A stretch of 64,000 bases of DNA, from the NCBI RefSeq assembly GCF_001552075.1, contig NZ_BCQM01000001.1, positions 248,001 through 312,000 on the forward strand, read 5' to 3'. The stretch comes from Arthrobacter luteolus NBRC 107841. GTDB lineage: Bacteria; Actinomycetota; Actinomycetes; Actinomycetales; Micrococcaceae. The position numbers and the translations under genes are program-made. The first letter of the stretch is position 1; the number at the start of each line of letters is the position of its first letter. Below are positions 37,574-46,069 of this stretch, piece by piece. The notes beneath the pieces were generated by a model. That model did no database searches. It was not told the origin of the DNA and saw nothing but the letters and a program-made list of their open reading frames with translations.

Positions 37574-38713
37574 CTAAGGACGTGGGCGGTCCAGGATCCC
37601 CTTGAGTTCACGGGCAAAAACCGGTGCCGCCGCGTCGTGGCCGGCCTTGCCCAGGTGCATCCCGTCCTCCAGTTTCGAACTGAGCGCATATCTGCTCCAC
37701 CAGTCCTTGACGCTCAGGAATTCCAGCTGCTGCTCCGCGGCCACGCGGCCCATGAGGTCATCAATTTCCCCGCGGCGCCCGCTGCCGCTGCCAATGACAC
37801 CGACGACGACGATCCGGGCTTCGGGGTACGTGCGCCGGACTTCCCGGATCAGCTGGATGGCGTTGTGCCGGATCGCCTGGTTGCTGGGCCCGTAGGCGTC
37901 GTTGCCGCCGCCCTGCAGGATGACCAGCGCGGGCGTTCCCCAGGGCAGCAGCCATTCCTCTTCCTCAAGGGCCTCGGGGTAGCTGTCCACGGTTCCGTTG
38001 CCGCGGGTGTACCCGGTACCGCCGGCGCCGAGGATCACCGGCGCGTAGCCAAGTGACGCCAGTCCCTTCCCTACCCAGGTGTCCTTGCCTGCCTGCGAGT
38101 CCCCGATAACGACGGCGGATTTTTCCACGCCGGGATCATAGGCCATGACCCGTCCGAGCCGGGGAACGTACATTAACGACCCTTTTTGGAAATCAGTGCG
38201 GTAATCCCCGCCGAAACGGTATTCCGAAGAGACAGGCCAGCCCAGCTGGGTCCGTCCCGCCGCCTTCCATCTGGTGAAGACTTCGGTCCGCAGGGCACGG
38301 GTTCCGGAGGCAGCGGACCACACAACGGTTTCGGCCGCATGGGGCCAGGCACATCCCGGCCCGGGAAGAGAGCAATCAGGGTCGCCGGTCGCTTCCGCCA
38401 GCGGCCGCCCGGTGTCCTGGCGCAGTTCCGCGAAGCGCAGCATCGCGCCCCAGGCCGAAGCTGGAACACCGGCTGGTGGCGGGACGGGACCGGCATCCGA
38501 GGCCATGGGCTCGGCGCTGATCTGCGCCGGTCCCCCGGCCTGCGGCTTCCCCGGTTCGTCTTCCGGGTTTTCCACGGAGTCATCGGCCTGGGTTGCTGCG
38601 GGTGCGGGCGCTGCCGGAGCAGCCACCCCGCAGCCGGCCGCACCCGCGGCAAACGCCAGCACTGCAGCCGCGGCAAGAGCCCGGCGGAACGGACGGATGA
38701 ATCTTCCTGACAT
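37574..38713 (-). CDS. Secreted lipoprotein, LGFP-like region plus SGNH hydrolase
   Basis: A 379-residue protein. A signal peptide ends in the lipobox AGAAGC (Cys28). The region from about 120 to 190 contains GWPVSSEYRFGGDYRTDF and FQKGSLMYVP, like an LGFP cell-wall repeat. From about 203 an SGNH/GDSL hydrolase follows: GDSQ (block I), GGGND (block III) and DGMHLGKAGH (block V, Asp and His). It probably acts on acylated polymers at the cell wall. The linker after the lipobox is Ala/Pro/Glu rich. Confidence 0.82.
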   Translation of the reverse strand: MSGRFIRPFRRALAAAAVLAFAAGAAGCGVAAPAAPAPAATQADDSVENPEDEPGKPQAGGPAQISAEPMASDAGPVPPPAGVPASAWGAMLRFAELRQDTGRPLAEATGDPDCSLPGPGCAWPHAAETVVWSAASGTRALRTEVFTRWKAAGRTQLGWPVSSEYRFGGDYRTDFQKGSLMYVPRLGRVMAYDPGVEKSAVVIGDSQAGKDTWVGKGLASLGYAPVILGAGGTGYTRGNGTVDSYPEALEEEEWLLPWGTPALVILQGGGNDAYGPSNQAIRHNAIQLIREVRRTYPEARIVVVGVIGSGSGRRGEIDDLMGRVAAEQQLEFLSVKDWWSRYALSSKLEDGMHLGKAGHDAAAPVFARELKGILDRPRP

Positions 38714-38733
38714 GTGTGCCCCCCGGCCAGCGC

Positions 38734-39444
38734 TCAGGCGGTCAGGCCCAGCAGGGACATGCGCCGCGAGTGGTTGCGGGTGAGCTGGCTGAACAGTTCC
38801 CGGACCTGGGTGTCGTATTCCTCGGTGCTGAGCGCATCTGCCAGCCCTTTGGGGAACGCCCGTTCGATCACAACGCGCTGAGCCTGTGTCAGGGCTTCCC
38901 CCACCAGCCGCCGGCCCCAAAGCGCCAACCGGGACGCGAGCCGGGGATCGTCCTTGAGTGAACGCTGCAGGCGGTCAAAAAGCACTTCGCCGGGAGCTTC
39001 GCTGCTGCCGTGAAGGGAGGAGATCAGGGCACTGCTCTCCGGGTCCAGCCGGGAACCGAGAGCCGCATAGAAGTCATCGGAGATCGCGTCCGTGACGTAG
39101 AACTTCATGAGGGATTCATACCAGTCCCCCGGCCGGGTGCGGTCGTGGAAAGCGTCCACTGACTGCTGGAAGGGCGCCATGGCCTCTTCCGGGTCGGCAC
39201 CGAGATTCTCGAGATGCCGGCTCACCCGCTCAAAGTGGGCGTATTCACGAACCGCCAGCCGGCCCAGCGTGGCCCGGTCGTGCAGAGTGGGTGAGAATCG
39301 TGCATCGGAGGACATCCGTTCGAAGGCGGAAAGCTCACCATAGGCAATAACACCAAACAGGTCGGTCAGGAACTGCTGGTAGGCCGGTGGCATCCCGGCG
39401 GCGGGTCCCTGGCCGCTGGCCGCCGGCGGCTTGTTCTCACTCAT
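38734..39444 (-). CDS. Ferritin-like fold protein (MiaE-related)
   Basis: A 236-residue helical protein of the ferritin-like superfamily, related to the family that includes the tRNA hydroxylase MiaE. Candidate metal ligands are in YGELSAFERM, VREYAHFERV (ExxH-type) and later helices. Whether it modifies tRNA is not known. Commonly located beside a DEAD-box helicase gene, as here. 20 bp upstream of the SGNH gene on the same strand. Confidence 0.78.
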   Translation of the reverse strand: MSENKPPAASGQGPAAGMPPAYQQFLTDLFGVIAYGELSAFERMSSDARFSPTLHDRATLGRLAVREYAHFERVSRHLENLGADPEEAMAPFQQSVDAFHDRTRPGDWYESLMKFYVTDAISDDFYAALGSRLDPESSALISSLHGSSEAPGEVLFDRLQRSLKDDPRLASRLALWGRRLVGEALTQAQRVVIERAFPKGLADALSTEEYDTQVRELFSQLTRNHSRRMSLLGLTA

Positions 39445-39885
39445 ATCCCCAGCGTACCGGTGCGCCCTGGCCTGCGGACGCGCGGCACTCCCGGCCGTTC
39501 AAAGTCCGTCATGCCGGCAGCCCGCCCCGTCCGCACGGGAGCGCGGAACGCCCGCCGGCACCCAATGCGCCCGGTGCACGGCTGTACCGGGTAGACTGGA
39601 ATGGTAGTAAATGGATGCCCGGTCGTTCCCATCATCTTGAAGAGCCAGTTGTACGCACGTCGTATGTACATGCACCAATCTGGTTGTGAGACCCGCAGTA
39701 CCTACGCGATCTTGATATTTCCCGGCCACTGCCTTTGCCGAATGCAGTTGGAGTGGCCAGCAGTTGTTAGCCCGCGATCGGCTTCCGCTGGACGCATCAC
39801 CTGCGCGCCGTCCGCTCCGGGACGGGCTTTATCAGCCCCCTCGTCGAGCGCGGCCGGCAGGAATGCCTAACTGAACGGTATGTAA
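39445..39885 (+). other. Long intergenic leader before the DEAD-box gene
   Basis: 441 bp with no convincing gene. A -10-like TAGACT (39592-39597) would give a leader of about 280 nt. GGCCACT/AGTGGCC (39724-39730 with 39752-39758) forms a 7-bp stem with a large interior, and a short GGGCT/AGCCC hairpin lies near 39824-39838. Position suggests a 5' regulatory leader. Confidence 0.55.
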
Positions 39886-39888
39886 TTG
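39880..39888 (+). promoter_or_regulatory. Start-stop codon pair (ATG TAA) abutting the TTG start
   Basis: ATG (39880-39882) is followed at once by TAA and then, in the same frame, by the TTG start of the helicase gene. Initiation at the ATG could stall or re-initiate ribosomes at the TTG. The pair is seen directly; the function is inference. Confidence 0.4.
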
Positions 39889-41550
39889 AACACTGAACTT
39901 TCACAGATCGGCGACGCTCAGTTGACCGCCGATGACAGCAATGAAGAACTCGATGTAGCCGAGACCCTGGCAACCACGGAAGCAGCTGCGGAAATCCCCG
40001 AACTGACGTTCGCGGATTTCGGCGTGCGTGCAGACATCGTGGAGTCCCTGGCTGACGCCGGAATCACCCACCCCTTCCCCATCCAGTCGATGACCCTTCC
40101 GGTCGCGCTGGGCGGGCACGACATCATTGGCCAGGCCAAGACCGGCACGGGCAAGACCCTGGGCTTCGGCATCCCCGCGCTGCAGCGTGTGATTGCCCCG
40201 GCTGATGAGGGCTACGCGGACCTTGCCGTCCCCGGCGCCCCGCAGGCCCTGATCGTGGTCCCGACCCGCGAACTTGCCGTCCAGGTGGCCGGCGACCTCA
40301 CCACTGCTGCCCGCCGCCGCGGCGCCCGGATTGTCACCATCTACGGCGGCCGTGCCTACGAACCGCAGATCGAGGCGCTGGCTGCCGGCGTCGAAATCGT
40401 CGTCGGAACGCCGGGCCGGTTGATCGACCTTTACAACAAGAAGCAGCTCTCGCTGAAGAACGTGCGGATCGTCGTCCTGGACGAAGCCGACGAAATGCTG
40501 GACCTCGGCTTCCTGCCCGACGTCGAAACCCTCATGGCAGCCACCCCCGCCGTGCGCCAGACCCTGCTCTTCTCGGCCACCATGCCCGGCGCCGTCGTCT
40601 CCATGGCCCGGCGCTACATGACCAAGCCCACCCACATCCGGGCAGCGGATCCTGATGACGAAGGCCTGACGAAGAAGGACATCCGTCAGGTTGTCTACCG
40701 CGCACACAACCTCGACAAGAGCGAAGTTGTGGCCCGGATTCTGCAGGCCCGCGGCCGCGGCCGCACCATCATCTTCACCAAGACCAAGCGCACCGCGGCA
40801 AAGCTCTCCGAGGAACTCGTGGACCGCGGCTTCGCCGTGGCTGCCATGCACGGCGACCTTGGCCAGGGCGCCCGCGAGCAGGCCATGCGTGCCTTCCGCA
40901 ATGAGAAGGTCGACGTCCTGGTGGCCACCGATGTGGCCGCCCGCGGCATCGACGTTGATGACGTCACCCACGTCATCAACTACCAGTGCCCCGAAGACGA
41001 AAAGACCTACCTGCACCGGGTTGGCCGTACCGGCCGCGCCGGCAACAAGGGCACGGCCGTCACTTTCGTTGACTGGGACGATGTTCCCCGCTGGGGCCTG
41101 ATCAACAAGGCCCTGGGCATGGACCAGGCCGAGCCGGTGGAGACCTATTCCTCGTCCCCTCACCTCTACACCGACCTGGATATCCCGGAAGGCACCAAGG
41201 GCCGGCTGCCCCGCAACAAGCGCGTCCTGGCCGGCATCGATGCGGAGAAGCTTGAAGACCTGGGCGAAACCGGGAAGTCCGGCGGACGCCGGCCGGCCCG
41301 CTCGGATGCCGGATCGGATTCGCGTTCACGCGGCGGCCGCAGCTCCGACGGCGGCCGCAGCGGTGAGCGGACCCGCGCCCCGCGCGACGGAGCCCGCCGC
41401 AGCAGCACCGACAAGGCACCGGCCGCAGCAGGCGAGACGGCACCGGCCACCGGTGGCGACGCCCCCAAGGCGGACCGCCCGCGCCGTAACCGCAGCCGCA
41501 CCCGCCGCCGCAACGGCGAAGTGGTCAGCAAGGCTCCCGCAGCCGAATAG
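39886..41550 (+). CDS. DEAD-box ATP-dependent RNA helicase
   Basis: A 554-residue helicase. The Q motif is followed by AKTGTGKT (motif I), PTRELA, VLDEADEMLD (II), SAT (III), IIFTKTKRTA (IV) and HRVGRTGRAG (VI). The C-terminal 110 residues are a basic Arg/Gly/Ser/Ala tail that probably binds RNA. It fits the RhlE/DeaD type used in ribosome assembly and cold adaptation. TTG is the likely start; the in-frame ATG upstream is closed by TAA. A long leader precedes it. Confidence 0.93.
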   Translation: MNTELSQIGDAQLTADDSNEELDVAETLATTEAAAEIPELTFADFGVRADIVESLADAGITHPFPIQSMTLPVALGGHDIIGQAKTGTGKTLGFGIPALQRVIAPADEGYADLAVPGAPQALIVVPTRELAVQVAGDLTTAARRRGARIVTIYGGRAYEPQIEALAAGVEIVVGTPGRLIDLYNKKQLSLKNVRIVVLDEADEMLDLGFLPDVETLMAATPAVRQTLLFSATMPGAVVSMARRYMTKPTHIRAADPDDEGLTKKDIRQVVYRAHNLDKSEVVARILQARGRGRTIIFTKTKRTAAKLSEELVDRGFAVAAMHGDLGQGAREQAMRAFRNEKVDVLVATDVAARGIDVDDVTHVINYQCPEDEKTYLHRVGRTGRAGNKGTAVTFVDWDDVPRWGLINKALGMDQAEPVETYSSSPHLYTDLDIPEGTKGRLPRNKRVLAGIDAEKLEDLGETGKSGGRRPARSDAGSDSRSRGGRSSDGGRSGERTRAPRDGARRSSTDKAPAAAGETAPATGGDAPKADRPRRNRSRTRRRNGEVVSKAPAAE

Positions 41551-41571
41551 GGCGGGAATTTTGCGGCACGG

Positions 41572-42639
41572 ATGAGCACACCTACCTGGACGCCGGACGG
41601 CGGGTCGCTGGTAGTCCATGCAGACAATGCGGACTACCTGCCGACCTTGCCGGGCGGCGCCTTCACGATGATCTACGTCGACCCGCCGTTCAACACGGGC
41701 CGGGCGCAGCGGCGCCAGCAGACCACCATGGTCCGCAGCGCCGACGGCAGCGGCGACAGGACGGGTTTCAAGGGCCGGAGCTACACCACGGTCAAGGGCC
41801 TGCTCTCCAGCTACGACGATGCCTTCGAGGACTACTGGGCGTTCCTGGAACCACGGCTGGCCGAAGCATGGCGCCTGCTGGCGGAGGACGGGACACTGTA
41901 CGTGCACCTGGACTACCGCGAGGTCCACTATGTGAAGGTGATGCTGGATGCGCTGTTCGGGCGCGACTGCTTCCTGAACGAGATCATCTGGGCCTACGAC
42001 TACGGCGGCCGGGCCAAGAGCCGCTGGCCGGCCAAGCACGACAACATCCTGGTGTACGTCAAAAACCCGAACACCTACCACTTTGACAACGCGGAAGTGG
42101 ACCGTGAGCCGTACATGGCTCCGGGACTGGTCACGCCGGAAAAGGTTGCGCTGGGGAAACTGCCCACGGATGTCTGGTGGCATACGATCGTCTCCCCCAC
42201 GGGCCGGGAAAAGACGGGTTATCCCACGCAGAAGCCGGAAGGCCTGCTGCGCCGGGCAGTGGCCGCCAGCAGCCGCGAGGGTGACTGGGTCCTGGATTTC
42301 TTCGCGGGTTCCGGAACCCTGGGTGCCGTCGCCGCGAAGCTCAACCGGAAATTCGTCTGCGTGGATGCCAACCCGCAGGCGATCGAAGTGATGGAGCAGC
42401 GGCTGGGGCACGCCGCCGCCGTCGTTGTCCCGGTGAAAGCCGCAGCCGCCAAAAAACCGCGGCCTTCCCGTGCCAGGGCCAAGGCTGCTCTGCCGCTGAA
42501 AGCCGCGCCTGTGAGCGCGGCGGGAACGGCTCCGGCGGCACCCGCGGATGCCGCGGATGCCGCGGAAGTGAACAGCAGTGTCAACGTGGGCAGTGTCGAT
42601 GTGGGCAGGATCGATGCGGACACCGTCGACGCCGGTTAG
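41572..42639 (+). CDS. Orphan DNA methyltransferase (amino-MTase, DPPF type)
   Basis: A 355-residue methyltransferase. Motif IV VDPPFNTG (Asp37-Phe40) precedes motif I DFFAGSGTLG (about 243-252), the beta-class order, for N6-adenine or N4-cytosine methylation. Residues 285-355 are a low-complexity Ala/Pro tail. No endonuclease or specificity gene is adjacent, so this looks like a solitary methyltransferase. It starts 22 bp after the DEAD-box stop and may be co-transcribed; an RNA target is a less likely alternative. Confidence 0.85.
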   Translation: MSTPTWTPDGGSLVVHADNADYLPTLPGGAFTMIYVDPPFNTGRAQRRQQTTMVRSADGSGDRTGFKGRSYTTVKGLLSSYDDAFEDYWAFLEPRLAEAWRLLAEDGTLYVHLDYREVHYVKVMLDALFGRDCFLNEIIWAYDYGGRAKSRWPAKHDNILVYVKNPNTYHFDNAEVDREPYMAPGLVTPEKVALGKLPTDVWWHTIVSPTGREKTGYPTQKPEGLLRRAVAASSREGDWVLDFFAGSGTLGAVAAKLNRKFVCVDANPQAIEVMEQRLGHAAAVVVPVKAAAAKKPRPSRARAKAALPLKAAPVSAAGTAPAAPADAADAAEVNSSVNVGSVDVGRIDADTVDAG

Positions 42640-42663
42640 CCGGCTTCAGCCCGCAGTGTGCTT

Positions 42664-42705
42664 AAGCGCCGCAGCAGCAGGAACTCCTGCTGCTGCGGCG
42701 CTTTT
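42664..42705. terminator. Strong hairpin terminator
   Basis: A perfect 18-bp stem (42664-42681 with 42686-42703), a loop of 4 nt (AACT) and a short T-run through 42705. It ends the DEAD-methyltransferase unit and may act on the opposite strand too. Confidence 0.88.
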
Positions 42706-42737
42706 CACTGTCCCGGGCCCTGGACAGCTCCGGCTGA

Positions 42738-42757
42738 CTGGACTGAACTGAACTGAA
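42738..42757. repeat. Tandem 5-bp repeat directly after a stop codon
   Basis: One CTGGA and three CTGAA units touch the stop codon (42758-42760) of the small transporter subunit on the minus strand. Confidence 0.8.
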
Positions 42758-42889
42758 CTAGATGATGCTGCGGCCTTCGCGGCGGGACTCGGCCCAGTCC
42801 CGGAAGAACCCCCGGCAGATAACTGCCAGGGTGCCGGCGACCACAACGGGCCAGATAAGGACATAAACGGTAAGCCAGAATGCTGCCAT
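42758..42889 (-). CDS. Small subunit of the sodium:solute symporter
   Basis: A 43-residue protein with one transmembrane helix (about 4-25, FWLTVYVLIWPVVVAG) and a charged tail RDWAESRREGRSII. This pattern matches the family of putative transporter small subunits encoded beside sodium:solute symporters. AGGAGC lies 6 bases before the ATG. It follows the symporter gene by 68 bp on the same strand, so it is probably an accessory subunit that stabilises the transporter. Confidence 0.85.
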   Translation of the reverse strand: MAAFWLTVYVLIWPVVVAGTLAVICRGFFRDWAESRREGRSII

Positions 42890-42957
42890 GGTGATGCTCC
42901 TAAGGGTCGTAGGTGGCTGGCGGTTGCAGGTGGCGGGGTCAGGGCCCGGCTGCGGTA

Positions 42958-44634
42958 TCAGGGCCGAGCTGCGGATGCAGCCGGTTCCAGCGGGCGCTGG
43001 TCGTAGTCACCGATCCGCTGCTGTATCAGCGCAAAATCGAATTCGTTCCGGTTGCGGAAGGACATGAGGAAACAGATCACTGTGCTGACCGCATAGGCCA
43101 CCAGTGAACCGGTCAGCACTTCGTAGTCGTGCAGGAAGCCCATCACGAAAGGTGCTGAAAGCAGCGCGCCGGCCGCACCGATGATCAGGGCGGCGCGGAG
43201 GCCGAAGAAGCCGAAGGCCATCAGCCCCAGGACCACCCCGATGCCCACCACGGAGACGGCGTCAAAGACATAGCCGGTGGCTCCGTCCATGGGCAGCCAG
43301 CCAAACCGCACGGGAAGGAAAACCGCCAGGGCCGCCAGGACGGAGACCGTGAAGGCCTTGTTCGTAACCTTCGTCCAGTAGAAGCTCGCCAGCACCGGGA
43401 AAACGAGGGCACCCCAGAGCGCACCGACGAAGACCAGCAGATCAAGGATGTTCATCCGTCCGCTGGCGAAGTAGAGCCCGGCGCCTGTGGCCACCACCAT
43501 GGAGATCCGGCCGATCATCAGCATGGTCCGGGGGTTGGCCTTGCCCTTCCGGGCAATGTTCTGGCCGTAGACATCGGCCATCATGATGGCCGAAAGTGCG
43601 GAGAGATCAGAGTCGGCGGTGGAAGAAAGCGAACCGAGGATCATGATGAAGAAAACGCCGAGGAGAACCGGGCCCAGGTAGGTGGAGGCCATCTGCGGGA
43701 TGAGGTTGTTCAGGTCGCCCTCCGCCGGGCTGATACCCAGGTACAGGGCCATTACGCCGAGCATGCCGATGCCGATGACTGTGGCACCGTATCCAATGGT
43801 GGCGGTGACGAAGGTCTTCTTGATCAGGTCTTCCCGGACCGCGAACAGCCGCTGGGCAATGGTCTGGTTACCGATGGCATAGGCAAGGACCGCGGCAATA
43901 TAGGGTGCCCCCTGGTTCAGGAAGGCCTCGGACGAGAAGAAGTTTGATTGCTCCGCCGTGAGGTTAGCTGCCCCTGCCTCAAACATTCCCGGCCCTCCAG
44001 CGGCAAAAAACACCACGGGAATAATGACGACGACGGCGCCGAGCATGGCCACCACCTGGGCAAAGTCGGTCAGGACAGAGGCCCTGAACCCGGACCACAG
44101 CGTATACAGCAGCACTCCGGCAGCCACGGCGACGATGCCCTGCTGAAAGCTGAAAGGGGACAGCAGCGCGACCAGCGCGCCGCCCGCGATGAAGTTTGAG
44201 GTCAGTGAAATGACGCTGCCCACCACATTGGATCCCGCGAGCATCAGCTGGCTCGATTTTCCGTGCCGGGCACGCATAACCTCCGCCAGGGTATGCGCTT
44301 TAGGGGCAACCTTGCGGATCCTCCGCCCGAACGGGTAGATAAACAGAATCATCAGGGCGCCCCACAGCCCGTAGTGGATTGGCCCGGAGATCCCATAGGT
44401 ATAACCGGACGTTGCCGAGGCGTACATGGAGGACGCCCAGATCCAGGTGGCCGTCATGCTGGCAGCCGAAACACCGAATCCGATCTTATTTCCGGCAGTC
44501 ATGTAACCGTCGGCATTTTCATTCTTTTTACCAATTAGCGCTGACATTAGGAATGTCCCGCCGTAAAACAGGATAAACAGCGCAACTACTGTCCACGCGC
44601 CCAGCTGATAAAACTCCACTCCGTCGTCAACCAC
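42958..44634 (-). CDS. Sodium:solute symporter (SSS family)
   Basis: A 558-residue membrane protein with about 13 hydrophobic segments and the SSS core GYMTAGNKIGFGVSAASMTAT in the first helices. The substrate is not predictable from the sequence; urea, amino-acid or carboxylate carriers share this fold. GTG at 44634 was chosen because GGAGGAG lies 8-10 bases upstream; an in-frame ATG further out has no ribosome site. A 485-bp gap upstream suggests its own promoter. Confidence 0.88.
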   Translation of the reverse strand: MVDDGVEFYQLGAWTVVALFILFYGGTFLMSALIGKKNENADGYMTAGNKIGFGVSAASMTATWIWASSMYASATSGYTYGISGPIHYGLWGALMILFIYPFGRRIRKVAPKAHTLAEVMRARHGKSSQLMLAGSNVVGSVISLTSNFIAGGALVALLSPFSFQQGIVAVAAGVLLYTLWSGFRASVLTDFAQVVAMLGAVVVIIPVVFFAAGGPGMFEAGAANLTAEQSNFFSSEAFLNQGAPYIAAVLAYAIGNQTIAQRLFAVREDLIKKTFVTATIGYGATVIGIGMLGVMALYLGISPAEGDLNNLIPQMASTYLGPVLLGVFFIMILGSLSSTADSDLSALSAIMMADVYGQNIARKGKANPRTMLMIGRISMVVATGAGLYFASGRMNILDLLVFVGALWGALVFPVLASFYWTKVTNKAFTVSVLAALAVFLPVRFGWLPMDGATGYVFDAVSVVGIGVVLGLMAFGFFGLRAALIIGAAGALLSAPFVMGFLHDYEVLTGSLVAYAVSTVICFLMSFRNRNEFDFALIQQRIGDYDQRPLEPAASAARP

Positions 44635-45119
44635 ATATTCCTCTCCTCCGCAGCCGGTCCGGCACCGCGGGTCACTCATGCGAAAAGGCCACGAACCGCG
44701 TTCGGCGGACCTTGCGAAAGATGGCAGGTGCAGCGTGCGGAAACAGATCATTCCGCGAAAGAACCCCTGCGGGCAGCCCTGCTCATCGGGGATACGGCGC
44801 TCATAGCGCCGCCCAGCCTGCGGTGAGTTCACTCGAACCGCGGCCTGCAGCCTAAGCTGCGTCCAGGATGCACCCTGTGACGTCAGGGCACAGGTCTCCG
44901 GTCCGCGAATGCCATCCCCGGGCACCCTCGGACTTTTTACAACATAACATATTTCAATTGACTAATAAGCAATATGAATTGTTACAGTTAGGCTTCGAAG
45001 CGTCCGGCCTGATTTCGCCGGGCTTTCCCGGATGCCATTTTGTAAAAGCTGCTGAAATGAGCTATGTCCGCGTCCGGCTGGTGCGCGGCAGCGGAACAGC
45101 AGTCTCCAGCGGGGGCCCT
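44635..45119. other. Intergenic region with an AT-rich patch
   Basis: 485 bp without a credible gene. Bases 44938-44990 are strikingly AT-rich for this genome and contain promoter-like hexamers on both strands. On the minus strand, TTGCTT and TGTTAT are 17 bp apart (plus 44966-44971 and 44943-44948). This is a probable promoter and regulator-binding area for the symporter, with a leader of about 300 nt. Confidence 0.45.
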
Positions 45120-45968
45120 CTACGGAGTGATCAGACCCGTTCCGGTGCCAAGTTCGGCCATTTTTTCCAGGACTGCCGGGGCGGTGGTGCACTCCCCCAG
45201 CACATTCGGTTTGCCGGTGCCGTGGTAGTCGCTGGAGCCGGTGACCAGGAGGGAATGCCGCCGGGCCAGGCCGCGCAGGAATTCACGGCCGGCTTCCGGA
45301 TTGTCCCTGTGGTCGATTTCCAGTCCTGCCAAGCCGGCGTCGATCATCTCGTGGTACGTCTTTTCGTTGACCACCCGGCCGCGGGAGGAAGCCTCCGGGT
45401 GGGCAAAAACGGGTACCCCTCCTGCATCGCGGATCAGTTCCACGGCCGCAGCCGGGTCCGGGGCGTAATGTGCCACGAAATACCGCGAACGCGCCGTCAG
45501 GATGCCGGCGAAAGCCGCCGATCTGGTGGGGACCACGCCGGCTGCCACCAGTGCGTCGGCTATGTGCGGGCGGCCAATGGTTGCGCCGGGGGCCACCTGC
45601 GCCTGAACGTCCTGCCAGCTGATCGGATAGTCCTCCGCCAGGCGTTCCACCATCCGTTCGGCCCGGGTGACACGTGCCGACCTGGACTTGGCGATCTCAG
45701 CCAGCAGCCCGGGGTGCTCGGGATCATGCAGGTAGGAAAGCACATGCACGCTGATACCGTCTGCCGTCCGGCAGGAGACCTCCATGCCCGGGACGAACAC
45801 CAGGCCCAGCCCGCGCGCCGCTTCCGCCGCTTCGCCCCAGCCAGCCGTGGAATCGTGGTCCGTCAGCGCGACGGCATCCAGGCCGGCGGCGCTGGCTGCA
45901 GCCATCACGGCACCGGGCGGCTCAGTTCCGTCCGAAACATTGGAATGGGTATGCAGGTCGATTCTCAC
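45120..45968 (-). CDS. PHP-domain metal-dependent phosphoesterase
   Basis: A 282-residue PHP hydrolase. DLHTHSNVSDG (first metal ligands), ALTDHDST, VFAHPEAS and SSDYHG are the four PHP motifs. Relatives include RNase AM/YciV, which trims 5' ends of RNA or hydrolyses 3',5'-bisphosphonucleotides; which activity applies here is unknown. The start has a GGTGGGG site. Divergent from the M24 peptidase gene. Confidence 0.9.
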   Translation of the reverse strand: MRIDLHTHSNVSDGTEPPGAVMAAASAAGLDAVALTDHDSTAGWGEAAEAARGLGLVFVPGMEVSCRTADGISVHVLSYLHDPEHPGLLAEIAKSRSARVTRAERMVERLAEDYPISWQDVQAQVAPGATIGRPHIADALVAAGVVPTRSAAFAGILTARSRYFVAHYAPDPAAAVELIRDAGGVPVFAHPEASSRGRVVNEKTYHEMIDAGLAGLEIDHRDNPEAGREFLRGLARRHSLLVTGSSDYHGTGKPNVLGECTTAPAVLEKMAELGTGTGLITP

Positions 45969-46069
45969 CCCACCAATCTACGCGCTCCGCCGCCCCAGGT
46001 TCCGCAGGCCGGTCCCGCTCCGCGCCGGAGGTGTTTGGCCCAGGTTATGGGCGGTGAGACCATGTACAG

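Noticed and set aside
39601-39760. A tRNA or other structured RNA gene in the DEAD-box leader
   Set aside because: No cloverleaf arms, TPsiC-like loop or CCA end could be fitted. The hairpins seen are short and interrupted.
39601-39870. An 89-codon frame in the leader of the DEAD-box gene
   Set aside because: It begins 3 nt after a -10-like hexamer, has no ribosome site, and its peptide is Cys-rich without pattern. A regulatory leader is a better reading, though translation cannot be excluded.
44941-44990. AT-rich patch as an origin or transfer junction
   Set aside because: It is only about 50 bp, has no DnaA-box cluster, and flanking genes have normal composition; a promoter region explains it.
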